A program made the translations under genes and the position numbers. From positions 1 to 50,330 of the forward strand of contig JAJTXU010000005.1 of assembly GCA_021462845.1 (NCBI GenBank): 50,330 nucleotides of DNA, in the 5' to 3' direction. Under the pieces are notes generated by a model, which was not told the origin of the DNA, searched no databases, and saw only the letters and a list, made by a program, of their open reading frames with translations. Origin of the DNA: Anaerolineales bacterium. Lineage in GTDB: Bacteria > Chloroflexota > Anaerolineae > Anaerolineales > Villigracilaceae. Of the stretch, positions 9,431 to 18,299 are shown piece by piece (the stretch's first letter is position 1; the number at the start of each line of letters is the position of its first letter).

Positions 9431-10657
9431 TTATTCTCTAAATATCCCCATCTCACCTGTCGGCACATAACCAGGAAACACAGACGCAACATCCGCATTC
9501 CCCAAGCGGTGAGCAAGCATCTCGCTTAACACCTGACGATAATCGGTTGTGATGGCGAGGTCGGCGTGATCGTAGAGTTGATCGTTGTGCAAGCCGGGCC
9601 ACGCACCATAGACTTGCCCGCCGTTGACTCCGCCGCCGAGGGCGAACATCACGTTGCCATGACCGTGATCCGTGCCGTAGGATTCGTTTTGCACGAGCCG
9701 CCGCCCGAACTCACTGATGACGACGACGGATAATTTATCGGTGTAGCCTGAATCGAGATCGAGGTAAAAGTTGGACAGTCCGCTGGCGAGGTTGCCGAGT
9801 AAGTCCGCGATGTAACCGCCGTCCCCGTCGTTCTCGTATTCGTGCGTGTCCCAGCCGCCGTAGTCCACAGTTGCCACGCGCAGACCCGTGCCGAGTTTGA
9901 TCATCCGCGCGACGGTTTTGAGTTGCTGGCTAAGTTCATCGTCGTTATAAGTCGCGCCGTTCGAGGGTTGATAGTCGCCCTCCACGATCGGGCTGACGAT
10001 GCCAAGCGAATCGAGCGTGCGGATTCCCGCGCGGTGCAAGAGAGTCTCGCCGCTGTACATCTGCCGCAACGCGACTTGTTGCGAAGCCGCGAGTCCGTTA
10101 TCCCATTGTGAAAATTCGGAGGGATCATTGAGATTCACCGTCGGGACAAAATTCAACAGCGACGATGGCGCGCCCGACGTGGAGAGCGCGGGCAAAATGG
10201 ACGATACGCCTTGCGTTTGCAAATGGCGCGTGATCCAACCCGAGGTTGTGCTTTTCTGCCCCGGCGTGCCAAGTTCGATGTATTCCATCGCGTCGAAGTG
10301 ACTGCGCGTGTCGTAGTTGAGCCCCACCGCGTGGACGACCGCCATCTTGCCTTGTTGGTACAGTCCATGCAAGGGCGCGAGCGCGGGATGCAAACCGAAC
10401 TGGTCGTTCAATGGCAACAAGTTGCTGATCTTGATGTTCGGTCGCGCCAGTTCATAAAAGCCGCGATCGTCGCCAGCCATCGGCGGGACAACGTTGAGCG
10501 CGTCCCAGCCGCCGCGCAAAAAGACAACGACGAGCGTGTCCGCTGATGAGTTATCCTGACGGAACGCAACGTTCGTCAACCGCGCGCCAGCCAGTTCAGC
10601 GATGGCGGCGGAGCATCCCTGCAAGAAGTTTCGGCGTGTAAATTTTTGTGTCGGCAT
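9431..10657 (-). CDS. DUF1501 domain-containing protein (Tat-type leader)
   Basis: RRNFLQGCSAA leader; VVVFLRGGWDALNVV, FGLHPALAPL, YGTDHGHGNVMFALGGGVNGGQVYG. Confidence 0.9.
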   Translation of the reverse strand: MPTQKFTRRNFLQGCSAAIAELAGARLTNVAFRQDNSSADTLVVVFLRGGWDALNVVPPMAGDDRGFYELARPNIKISNLLPLNDQFGLHPALAPLHGLYQQGKMAVVHAVGLNYDTRSHFDAMEYIELGTPGQKSTTSGWITRHLQTQGVSSILPALSTSGAPSSLLNFVPTVNLNDPSEFSQWDNGLAASQQVALRQMYSGETLLHRAGIRTLDSLGIVSPIVEGDYQPSNGATYNDDELSQQLKTVARMIKLGTGLRVATVDYGGWDTHEYENDGDGGYIADLLGNLASGLSNFYLDLDSGYTDKLSVVVISEFGRRLVQNESYGTDHGHGNVMFALGGGVNGGQVYGAWPGLHNDQLYDHADLAITTDYRQVLSEMLAHRLGNADVASVFPGYVPTGEMGIFRE

Positions 10658-10668
10658 ATCATTTCCTC

Positions 10669-10735
10669 ATCCGCTAATCTCCGCGAATTTTCGCTAATCT
10701 CTTTTATTCGTGGAGATTAGCGCGGATTAGTGGAT
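10669..10735. repeat. 9-nt-periodic long hairpin downstream of DUF1800 gene
   Basis: ATCCGCTAATCTCCGCGAATTTTCGCTAATCTC / GAGATTAGCGCGGATTAGTGGAT. Confidence 0.65.
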
Positions 10736-10739
10736 TAAT

Positions 10740-12476
10740 TTATTTCCATTGAAAATCGGGGCTCATTAGAATCACTTCGACCATCGCGGGCAGAACGTAA
10801 TCAATGTGATCCTGCGGAAGTTCAGCCTGCGTTCCATAGTCTTGCGCCATGACTGTGATAACTGCCTGACGATCAGCATCAGTCATGGGGCGGTTGAGGA
10901 TGCGCGGAATCCAAAAGTCCGCGAGGGATTCGGCGGTGCGGAGTTCGGCTGGGGTCTGCGCGACGATGTCCGTGCGGATGACGCGCTTTTGCTCCTCATC
11001 GTCCATCCAGTTTTCAGTGATGCCCACCGCGAAATTCCAGCGATATAACATGGACATCGTGTTCGCCCATGCCTCTTTCACATCCGGATACCCATCGGGC
11101 GGACGCCGCTCGAACATGGCTTGTCCCATCATCCCGCACATCCACGCGATTCCGCCGGGCAGTTTGGTGAAGTCCGCGTTGACGGCGCGCATCATCGAGA
11201 TGGCGGCTTCGATGGGACGTTTGATCTTCGCGCCCCATGTCTGTTTAAATTCGGGCGAAAGTAGAATCGTCTCGACCACGCGCTTGAGTTGATCGGGCGC
11301 GGACAGGTTCGCCATAAAAGTGGACGCGGCGGCTTCCACGACTGAATCAGGCGGAGTGTCCGAAATGAAGCGGCGAGCGAGTTTGCGCGAGATGAATCGC
11401 GCGGTGCCGGGATGATACGCGAGCAAGTCCAACACATCGCGCCCGTCTTTCATATCTTCCTGATCGGCTGGGATGTATCGTCCGAGGATCAATTTATTGA
11501 AGCGATCGTGCCACGGCTTGTAATACAAAAAGCGACCCGTCTTCTCGACGCCGTCTTCGTATTCGTAAATGTCATCATCCACGCGCCAGCCCGTGAGAGC
11601 GCGAGCCGATTCGTACACGTCGTTGTCCACGTAGCCGATGGCGATGCCGTTCGCATCTTTTGCGATGGCGTTCGGGTCTTGCACCCCAAAATAATTCTCC
11701 GCGCCGAGCGTGTGCAGTTCGAACAACTCGCGCGCAAAGTTTTCGTTAGGTCCCGCATCGGATGAATTGTTTTGATTCAGGTAATACAACATCGAGGGAT
11801 GCATCGCCACCGCTTCGAGCATTTGCCTGAAATTGCCGAGCATGTGCGCGCGCAACACATCGCGATTGTATGACGCAAGCATTGGCACGCCGTCGTCCTG
11901 CCAGAAATAAACATTGAAATGGTTGTGCCAAAAATCGGCAAGCGTTTCAACGAGTTGTTTTTTGCTGTAGACTGCGCGCAAAAAAGTTGCGTCCACTAAT
12001 TCATACGCGGGTTTGCTGTACCAATCCCAATACGCGTCGTCGTTCGAGTTATATGGATTGCTGGCGATGTGATCGAAATACAATTCGTCTTGCGTCTTGT
12101 GCAGTGTTTCAAATCCTGCCGCGGCGTAACGTGTTTCGAATTCGCTGTCGTCAATCGAATCGGGGTTCAATTGTTGCGACACATAATTTCGCAAACGCTC
12201 GTCATCAGATGCGCCCAACGCGTTGAACGCGTCGAAGTCGCCGGGACGCGCTCCGTATGCCATACGACTCAATGCGATGATTCCCAGCGCGACAGGAGGC
12301 AGGGTCGGTTCAGGAGGCACGCCCGTCGGGTTGACCGGCGGCTCGACCACCCGCGTCGGATCCGGACCTGGAACCTGCTCGGGCGCGCAAGCCGTCACCA
12401 CCACCGACGCTCCCGCGAAAGCGCCCATCAACTTCAAAAAGTCGCGGCGGTTCATTTTTGTTTTTTGTTGAAGCAT
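10740..12476 (-). CDS. DUF1800 domain-containing protein (Tat/lipoprotein leader)
   Basis: RRDFLKLMGAFAGASVVVTAC; LSRMAYGARPGD, LADFWHNHFNVY, ENFARELFELHTLG, RALTGWR, LARKLARRFISDTPP. Confidence 0.92.
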   Translation of the reverse strand: MLQQKTKMNRRDFLKLMGAFAGASVVVTACAPEQVPGPDPTRVVEPPVNPTGVPPEPTLPPVALGIIALSRMAYGARPGDFDAFNALGASDDERLRNYVSQQLNPDSIDDSEFETRYAAAGFETLHKTQDELYFDHIASNPYNSNDDAYWDWYSKPAYELVDATFLRAVYSKKQLVETLADFWHNHFNVYFWQDDGVPMLASYNRDVLRAHMLGNFRQMLEAVAMHPSMLYYLNQNNSSDAGPNENFARELFELHTLGAENYFGVQDPNAIAKDANGIAIGYVDNDVYESARALTGWRVDDDIYEYEDGVEKTGRFLYYKPWHDRFNKLILGRYIPADQEDMKDGRDVLDLLAYHPGTARFISRKLARRFISDTPPDSVVEAAASTFMANLSAPDQLKRVVETILLSPEFKQTWGAKIKRPIEAAISMMRAVNADFTKLPGGIAWMCGMMGQAMFERRPPDGYPDVKEAWANTMSMLYRWNFAVGITENWMDDEEQKRVIRTDIVAQTPAELRTAESLADFWIPRILNRPMTDADRQAVITVMAQDYGTQAELPQDHIDYVLPAMVEVILMSPDFQWK

Positions 12477-12552
12477 ATTTATGTCTCCTCGTCAAAACGA
12501 TGCGGAAGTTTATCAAATCATTTTCCACCCTTGAAATCACCCGTTGGTTCAT

Positions 12553-12662
12553 CATGTTGTCATTCTCCCGAAGAACATCGGGACAACGTGAGCGAGCGTT
12601 CGTCGCGATCGAAGAGTCTCGCTTGGCGTGTTGGAGATTCTTCGCTTCGCTCAGAATGACAT
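12553..12662. repeat. TGTCATTCT-ended inverted repeat element overlapping the lipB stop
   Basis: Left TTGTCATTCTCCCGAAGAACATCGGGA, right CGAAGCGAAG...CTCAGAATGACA in inverted orientation. Confidence 0.6.
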
Positions 12663-13448
12663 GCCAAAAGTTTGCCGAAACGCTTTCACAATTTCCTCTT
12701 TCACACGCTCCATCGAAGGCGGTTCTGGAAACAAATCTGCCAACGAGACAATCGGCTCATCCTGCAATCCGCAGGCGATGATGCCATCCCAATATTCCAT
12801 GTTCGGATTCACATTCAACGCAAAGCCGTGACGCGACACCCCACGCGCATCCACCTTGACGCCGATCGCGGCGATCTTGGCTGGCTTCTTCCGATCTTCC
12901 GGCGAACAGCGCGGACAGCGCGAATGCACGTCCGCTTGAATCCACACGCCGGTCAAGCCGGGACGTTGTCCTGCCGCGAGACCGAGATTCGCCAGCGCGA
13001 TGATGATGACTTTTTCGAGCTTGCGGACGTAGCCGACGTAATCGGCTTGAGGGATTCTTGTTCCAGACCTGTCAGGTCTCAGCGAGTCGAGAGTCGAGTC
13101 TGACTCAGACACGGACACGGTGTTTTGCAATTCGCGGTTCTCCGAAGACCTGACAGGTCTTAATGGCAATAACGGATACCCAACCAACTGACCCGGTCCG
13201 TGATAGGTCACGTCGCCGCCGCGATCTACCCAGTGGATGGCGATTCCCTTTTCTGTGAGTTGCGATTCGCCCCACAGTAAATTCTCTTGCTTGCCGCGCC
13301 GACCGAACGTGTACACATGCGGATGTTCCAACAACAAAAGCGTCGGTAGGCGTTTGCCTTCCGCGATCTCCGCCGCGTATTGGTCCTGCAACTTCCACGC
13401 GGATTCGTATTCGATCAAGCCGAGGTCTTCAATAATTAAGTTAGACAT
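12651..13448 (-). CDS. lipB: Octanoyltransferase LipB
   Basis: HPHVYTFGRRG, DRGGDVTYHGPGQLVGYPLLPL, LTGVWIQ, KIAAIGVKVDARGVSRHGFALNVN, IIACGL. Start set at MSNLIIEDLG. Confidence 0.93.
   Translation of the reverse strand: MSNLIIEDLGLIEYESAWKLQDQYAAEIAEGKRLPTLLLLEHPHVYTFGRRGKQENLLWGESQLTEKGIAIHWVDRGGDVTYHGPGQLVGYPLLPLRPVRSSENRELQNTVSVSESDSTLDSLRPDRSGTRIPQADYVGYVRKLEKVIIIALANLGLAAGQRPGLTGVWIQADVHSRCPRCSPEDRKKPAKIAAIGVKVDARGVSRHGFALNVNPNMEYWDGIIACGLQDEPIVSLADLFPEPPSMERVKEEIVKAFRQTFGMSF
13065..13161. repeat. Palindromic repeat pair inside lipB
   Basis: AGACCTG-t-CAGGTCT (13065-13079) and AAGACCTG-a-CAGGTCTT (13145-13161). Confidence 0.75.
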
Positions 13449-13544
13449 GGAAAGAGGTAGAGGAGTTAGCAGGCACGATTGTATACAAGTAAACAAGTAG
13501 ACAGGTAAACAAACGGGCAGACTCGCGAAAAGCGGAATATACCT

Positions 13545-14951
13545 CTACGAAAATATCCTTCGATACAGATCAGATTCCAACAACCCGTTCGGGTCGCATC
13601 GCTTTTTGAGTTTCCTAAATTTCGCAACCGCTTCATCGCCTAAAAACCTGCGCGTGGACTCGGCGGTTGTCTCGCTATTCTTGGCAAAATAGAATCGCCC
13701 GCCCGCGTCGAGAACGATGCGGTCAAACTCTTGCAGCATCTCGCCCAACTTCAAGCGATTCGAATCAGTCACTTTAAAATCCAACGCCAGTGACAACCCG
13801 TCTACAGCGTGCGTAAGCAGAAATTTATCCGGGCGGTGACGCTTCGTCACGCCGAGATATGAAGGCAGTCCATTCTTTTGCGAGAGTTTCAGCATCTCCG
13901 TCCATGCGTCCTCGGCGGTTTCCTTCGGCAGGAACGATTGGTATTGGATCAATCCGCCGCGCCCGAAGGAACGCTCCCAGCCCGGGGCATAATCCAACAG
14001 AAAATGAAATTCATCGTGCGATTGTCGAAAGGTATGCGCGCGCAACGCCAGCAAATATCTGCCGATGTTGACGAAGCGCATCCCAATATTATTCATCATT
14101 GGCTTCATCAAAAAATGCAACATGGATTTCGGCACAATGCCGAAAAAGCGATCGGGCAAATGTTGGTTCGAAAGGTCCTCGGTCTTTTTCGGGTTCGGGT
14201 CTTCGCCCTCGTTCAATTGCCGCGCGGCATGGATCTGTCCGCGCCCCAAACTGTTTCCGCTTGCGAACGCGTCCAGCCAGCCGACAATGTAATCATGAGT
14301 CGGCGCGTGTTCGCGCAGGTCGCTTAAGTGTCGGCTGAGATTCGGCACGCGCCAGGCGTCCACAGCCACCAGTCCGGAAAAGATGCGTTTCATCTGCAAT
14401 GTGACGGAGGTAAAGACCCCCAGCATCCCCAACCCGCTGATCATCGCATAAAACAAATCCGCGTTTTTTCTCGGCGAGCAAGTTACCAGCGCGCCCGTGG
14501 GTAACATCGCTGTAAATTCGATCACATGCTCGCCGATGGCGCCCACTTGAAAATTATTCTTGCCATGGATGTTCACCGCGAGGCATCCGCCCAACGTTGT
14601 TTTCATCGTGCCAGAGACGACGGGAGGCCACCAACCATCAGGCTCGACTCTCTGCCACAACTGCTCGAGCGTGACGCCCGACTCGCACCTCACCACGCCT
14701 GTGGCTGGATCCCATTCTTCGATTCGATTCATTCCCCGCATATCCAGCGCAATGCCGCCACCGTTGAGCGACGCGTCATTGTAACTAATGCCTGTGCCGC
14801 GCGCGGTCACTTTCAACCCGAGTTTCTTCGCGAGTTGAAACGCCTCATAAATATCTTCGGTCTGTTTAATTGGAATTCGATATGATGGGGCTTGGAGTGA
14901 GTGACCAAAATTTTCGAGTTGGGTGAAGGTTACGTTGAGGTTGATGGGCAT
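13545..14951 (-). CDS. FAD-binding oxidoreductase, DprE1-like
   Basis: ARGTGISYNDASLNGGGIALDMRGMNRI, VSGTMKTTLGGCLAVNIHGKNNFQVGAIGEHV, GGLIQYQSFLPKE. Confidence 0.78.
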   Translation of the reverse strand: MPINLNVTFTQLENFGHSLQAPSYRIPIKQTEDIYEAFQLAKKLGLKVTARGTGISYNDASLNGGGIALDMRGMNRIEEWDPATGVVRCESGVTLEQLWQRVEPDGWWPPVVSGTMKTTLGGCLAVNIHGKNNFQVGAIGEHVIEFTAMLPTGALVTCSPRKNADLFYAMISGLGMLGVFTSVTLQMKRIFSGLVAVDAWRVPNLSRHLSDLREHAPTHDYIVGWLDAFASGNSLGRGQIHAARQLNEGEDPNPKKTEDLSNQHLPDRFFGIVPKSMLHFLMKPMMNNIGMRFVNIGRYLLALRAHTFRQSHDEFHFLLDYAPGWERSFGRGGLIQYQSFLPKETAEDAWTEMLKLSQKNGLPSYLGVTKRHRPDKFLLTHAVDGLSLALDFKVTDSNRLKLGEMLQEFDRIVLDAGGRFYFAKNSETTAESTRRFLGDEAVAKFRKLKKRCDPNGLLESDLYRRIFS

Positions 14952-14962
14952 GATATTCAAAT

Positions 14963-14995
14963 ACCCTTGCGAAGGTTAGGAACCTTCGCAAGGGT
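14963..14995. repeat. CCTTGCGAAGGTT palindromic element, copy 2
   Basis: ACCCTTGCGAAGGTT-agg-AACCTTCGCAAGGGT between two co-directional genes. Confidence 0.9.
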
Positions 14996-15001
14996 TAATC
15001 A

Positions 15002-15889
15002 TTAAAAACTTAATTTCCTGAAAATGAACGACGGCGTATGTTGGATCGCCAGCATGATCCAACGCCAGATCGGCGCGGTGTAGATAACCTGCTTGCGTTT
15101 CTTCATCGCTTTCAAAATATGATCCGCCGCCACCGACGGCTCGACGGCAAACGGAGTTGGTCCCGGCGCGGCTTTGAGCATTTCTGTCTTCATGAAGCCG
15201 GGTTTCACCGTCAGCACGTTCACCCCGCGACGGGTGAGCCTGTTTCGCAACGCTTCGAGATACGTCGTCAGCCCGGCTTTGGAGGTGTTGTAGCCGGGAT
15301 TTCCAACGCGCCCGCGATCACCCGCGACGGAGGAAATGCCGACGATCTGCCCCGCTTTTGCCGATTGGAACATTTCGGCGACCGGCGTGAGCCATGCCAT
15401 CGCGCCGATCAAATTGACTTCGATCATTTGGCGGTCATTCTCAAAATTATATTTATCAATTCCGCCCGGCGGTTGGTTGATACTGGCAACGTAGATGACC
15501 GCATCCAAGCCGCCGAGGTCTGCGACGATCTTGAGGAGTAGGTTTGGAACTTCATCGTAGTCCGTCACGTTATGCTCGTATGAACGAGCGCTCCCGCCCT
15601 GCGAATTGATCTCCTGACAAAGCGCGTCCAGTTTCTCTTTACTTCGGGCAAGCAGGGCAAGAGCATATCCCTCGCGAGCAAGTTTTCGGGCAAGTTCTGC
15701 TCCTAAGCCGGTGGACGCGCCGATGATAAGCCCGCGTCGGCGTGGGTTCAATGGGGTGGCTGGGCCAGACTTCCCCTGGGTCGACCCGATGGGTGTAAAT
15801 TGTTCAGACACGATATTCTCCAAGCAGTGTTGTATCCATTGTAGCATATCAGTTTGGACAAGGTTGTAATGGGCGTGTAATCCCATCAT
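15002..15889 (-). CDS. SDR-family oxidoreductase, possibly DprE2-like
   Basis: RRGLIIGASTGLGAELARKLAREGY, GISSVAGDRGRVGNPGYNTSKAGLTTYLEALRNRL. Start uncertain; GTG near 15811 is an alternative. Confidence 0.82.
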   Translation of the reverse strand: MMGLHAHYNLVQTDMLQWIQHCLENIVSEQFTPIGSTQGKSGPATPLNPRRRGLIIGASTGLGAELARKLAREGYALALLARSKEKLDALCQEINSQGGSARSYEHNVTDYDEVPNLLLKIVADLGGLDAVIYVASINQPPGGIDKYNFENDRQMIEVNLIGAMAWLTPVAEMFQSAKAGQIVGISSVAGDRGRVGNPGYNTSKAGLTTYLEALRNRLTRRGVNVLTVKPGFMKTEMLKAAPGPTPFAVEPSVAADHILKAMKKRKQVIYTAPIWRWIMLAIQHTPSFIFRKLSF

Positions 15890-15991
15890 GGCGCATGCTG
15901 GTTATAATTTGTGCTGACTTGGTCGCACAGGACAAATGAGCCAATCTATTATATTGGGTTCGTGATTAAATGTTATTCTTTATGTGAGTTT

Positions 15992-17231
15992 ATGGACGAT
16001 ATCCGATCTAAAATTTTAGAAGACGCCTATCAAGTACTGGAAACTCAGGGCGAATCTCCCATTGCGCGGGAATACCTGCTCAAACTATTGGATGTGCTAT
16101 CCACCGCCCTGGAAAAATATTCTCAAGGCAACCCGGAAGAATCCAAAAATCTGGCATTGCAGTTGATCGATCATCGCGCCATGTTGATGATGCTCAAACA
16201 ACAGACCGATGAGCTGGACGCGCTTAAAAAGTTGAGCATCAATCTCACCTCCAGCCTTGAACTGCCCGACGTGCTCAATGCGGTTGTCACCGAGGCGATG
16301 CGTCTGGTATTCAATGCGCGCGATGTCAGCATTTTCCTTTATAACGACCAGAAGCTCTCGTTCGGCGCGGCGCTCGATTCGGAAGGCAAGCGCAACAAAC
16401 CGTTCACCACGCCGAGAAACAATGGGTTGACGTATACGGTTGCCCAAACAGGCGAGATGATCATCGTTGAAAACACGCGTACCCATCCCCTCTTTAAAGA
16501 CATTACAGATAATTGGGCAGGGTCCATTATTGGAATTCCTCTCAAGGTGGGAAAAAAGATTGTCGGTGTAATGAACCTCGCCCGTGTTACAGCGGGAAAA
16601 TTCTCGCACGCAGAATTACGCCTGTTGAGCCTGCTAGCCGACCAGGCGGCGGTCGCCATCTCGAACGCCAGCCTGCACTTGATGATCAGTCAACAGGCAT
16701 TCAGCGATACCGTCACCGGGCTACCCAACCGTCGCGCGCTCGATGAACGGCTCGAAGATGAAGCTTCCGCCGCGCGCAGGAACAATTACTCCTTCGCCGT
16801 CATCATGATGGACCTGGACGGGTTTAAGGAAGTTAACGATACTTACGGGCATGGCATCGGGGATGATGTATTGCGTTATGTCTTTAATTTCATGGCGCGG
16901 GGGCGTTCGCAACACCGATTTTCTGGCGCGGTACGGCGGCGACGAATTGACCCTGATCCTCACCCAGTCAGATCTATCCTCTGCCCGCATCGTAGCCGAA
17001 AAGATCGTTGAAAGTATGCAAAAGCTCAAATTCAAATTGCCCGACGGAAAAAACCTCAGCCTCGGGATTTCTGGCGGGATTGCGCTCTATCCTACACATG
17101 GACGCACCGGTTCGGACCTGTTACGCGCGGCGGATACGGCGCTCTATCAGGCAAAAAAATACGAACGCGGTTCATTTCAGATCGCGCGCGGGGTTACCGC
17201 CCCACTCTCGAAGGTCAAACTTCCCGAATAA
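15992..17231 (+). pseudogene. GAF-GGDEF diguanylate cyclase, frameshifted at a G5 run (16899-16903)
   Basis: Frame 1 gives GAF and GGDEF N-half (DTVTGLPNRRALDERL...MMDLDGFKEVNDTYGHGIGDDVLRYVF). Frame 2 continues as RNTDFLARYGGDELTLIL...ISGGIALYPTHGRTGSDLLRAADTALYQAKKYERG. Confidence 0.85.
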
Positions 17232-17255
17232 GCGCATCCGCGTTACAACGAGGGT

Positions 17256-17261
17256 TATAAT
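17256..17261 (+). promoter_or_regulatory. Candidate -10 element of lipid kinase gene
   Basis: TATAAT followed by a hairpin leader and a GGAGG Shine-Dalgarno. Confidence 0.4.
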
Positions 17262-17272
17262 CGAAGAAAACC

Positions 17273-17305
17273 AAGTGACAGTCACCTTCAAGGTGACTGT
17301 CACTT
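17273..17305. repeat. 16-bp-arm palindrome in the 5' leader of the lipid kinase gene
   Basis: AAGTGACAGTCACCTT-c-AAGGTGACTGTCACTT, perfect. Confidence 0.88.
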
Positions 17306-17324
17306 CTCTACGGAGGAAACTTTC

Positions 17325-18242
17325 ATGCCACCCAAAATCAAAATCATCCTCAACCCCATGGCAGACATGGGCAACGCCTGGCGCGTCGCGCGCGACTTGC
17401 GATCCATCACCGAACAACACGGCAACGTCACGTGGAGCGGAACGGTGTACCCGGGTCACGCGATTGATTTAGCGCGCGAAGCGAGCGAGGAGGGATACGA
17501 TAGAGTCATCGCCATGGGCGGAGACGGCACAGTCCATGAAGTGGTCAATGGGATCATGCAAGCGCCTGAAAACAAACGCCCCGTCCTCGGCGTTGTGCCT
17601 GTCGGCTCAGGCAACGACTTCGCGCACGGCATCGGCGCGACAAAAAAATCAAATGAAGCGCTTGCACGCGCGCTAAAGGGTGAACCTTCCACAGTAGACC
17701 TCGCCTTGATGACAGACGGTAATGGACGAAAAGAATATTTCGACAACACACTCGGAGTCGGCTTCGGCGCAATGGTCACCATTCGTTCGCATCGTTTGCC
17801 CCTCTTGCGCGGCTTCCTTATGTACCTCGCCTCAGTCATTCAAACGATCGTGATCGATCACAACCCCATCGCAATGCAGATCGAAACCGACGCTGAAACA
17901 TGGGAACAGAAAGTCATTTACCTCGTGCTGTGCAACGGTCCGCGCGAGGGCGGCGGCTTCCTCATCGCGCCCGAAGCAAAAATTGACGACGGCATCCTTC
18001 ACTACGCGATGATCACCGACGTGAGCCGCGCCATGATGTTCCGCATCCTGCCCGAGGTGATGAAAGGCACGCACGGAAAATTCAAAGAAGTAAAAATGGG
18101 CACGTGCAAAAAATTCTCGCTCACCGCAGACCGCCCGCTGTACATCCACACCGACGGCGAAATCTTTTCAGGTCTCGGCACCGACGTTCGCAAAGTGAGT
18201 TTTGAAATTTTGCCCAACGCGCTGAAAGTAGTAAAAGGCTAA
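17325..18242 (+). CDS. Diacylglycerol/lipid kinase family protein (YegS/BmrU-like)
   Basis: IILNPMAD, VIAMGGDGTVHEVVNGIM, LGVVPVGSGNDFAHGI, TDGE near C-terminus. Confidence 0.92.
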   Translation: MPPKIKIILNPMADMGNAWRVARDLRSITEQHGNVTWSGTVYPGHAIDLAREASEEGYDRVIAMGGDGTVHEVVNGIMQAPENKRPVLGVVPVGSGNDFAHGIGATKKSNEALARALKGEPSTVDLALMTDGNGRKEYFDNTLGVGFGAMVTIRSHRLPLLRGFLMYLASVIQTIVIDHNPIAMQIETDAETWEQKVIYLVLCNGPREGGGFLIAPEAKIDDGILHYAMITDVSRAMMFRILPEVMKGTHGKFKEVKMGTCKKFSLTADRPLYIHTDGEIFSGLGTDVRKVSFEILPNALKVVKG

Positions 18243-18245
18243 TTA

Positions 18246-18293
18246 CCAATTACGAATTACAATGTGTGCTAGTAATTGGTAATTCGTAATTGG
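18246..18293. repeat. Hairpin CCAATTACGAATTAC / GTAATTCGTAATTGG
   Basis: 15-bp perfect arms, 3 nt after the upstream stop codon. Confidence 0.8.
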
Positions 18294-18299
18294 CGACAT

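Noticed and set aside
9319-9516. ORFs containing the peptide PCEGSQPSQG (also at 19843-20109 and 50028-50315)
   Set aside because: The shared peptide is the minus-strand translation of the CCTTGCGAAGGTT hairpin, not a conserved protein motif.
14963-14995. CCTTGCGAAGG hairpins as ordinary rho-independent terminators
   Set aside because: This copy lies between close co-directional genes and has no downstream T-tract on the minus strand.
16851-17231. Separate small gene encoding a GGDEF C-terminal half
   Set aside because: Better explained as the continuation of the upstream GGDEF gene after a 1-nt slip at the G5 run.
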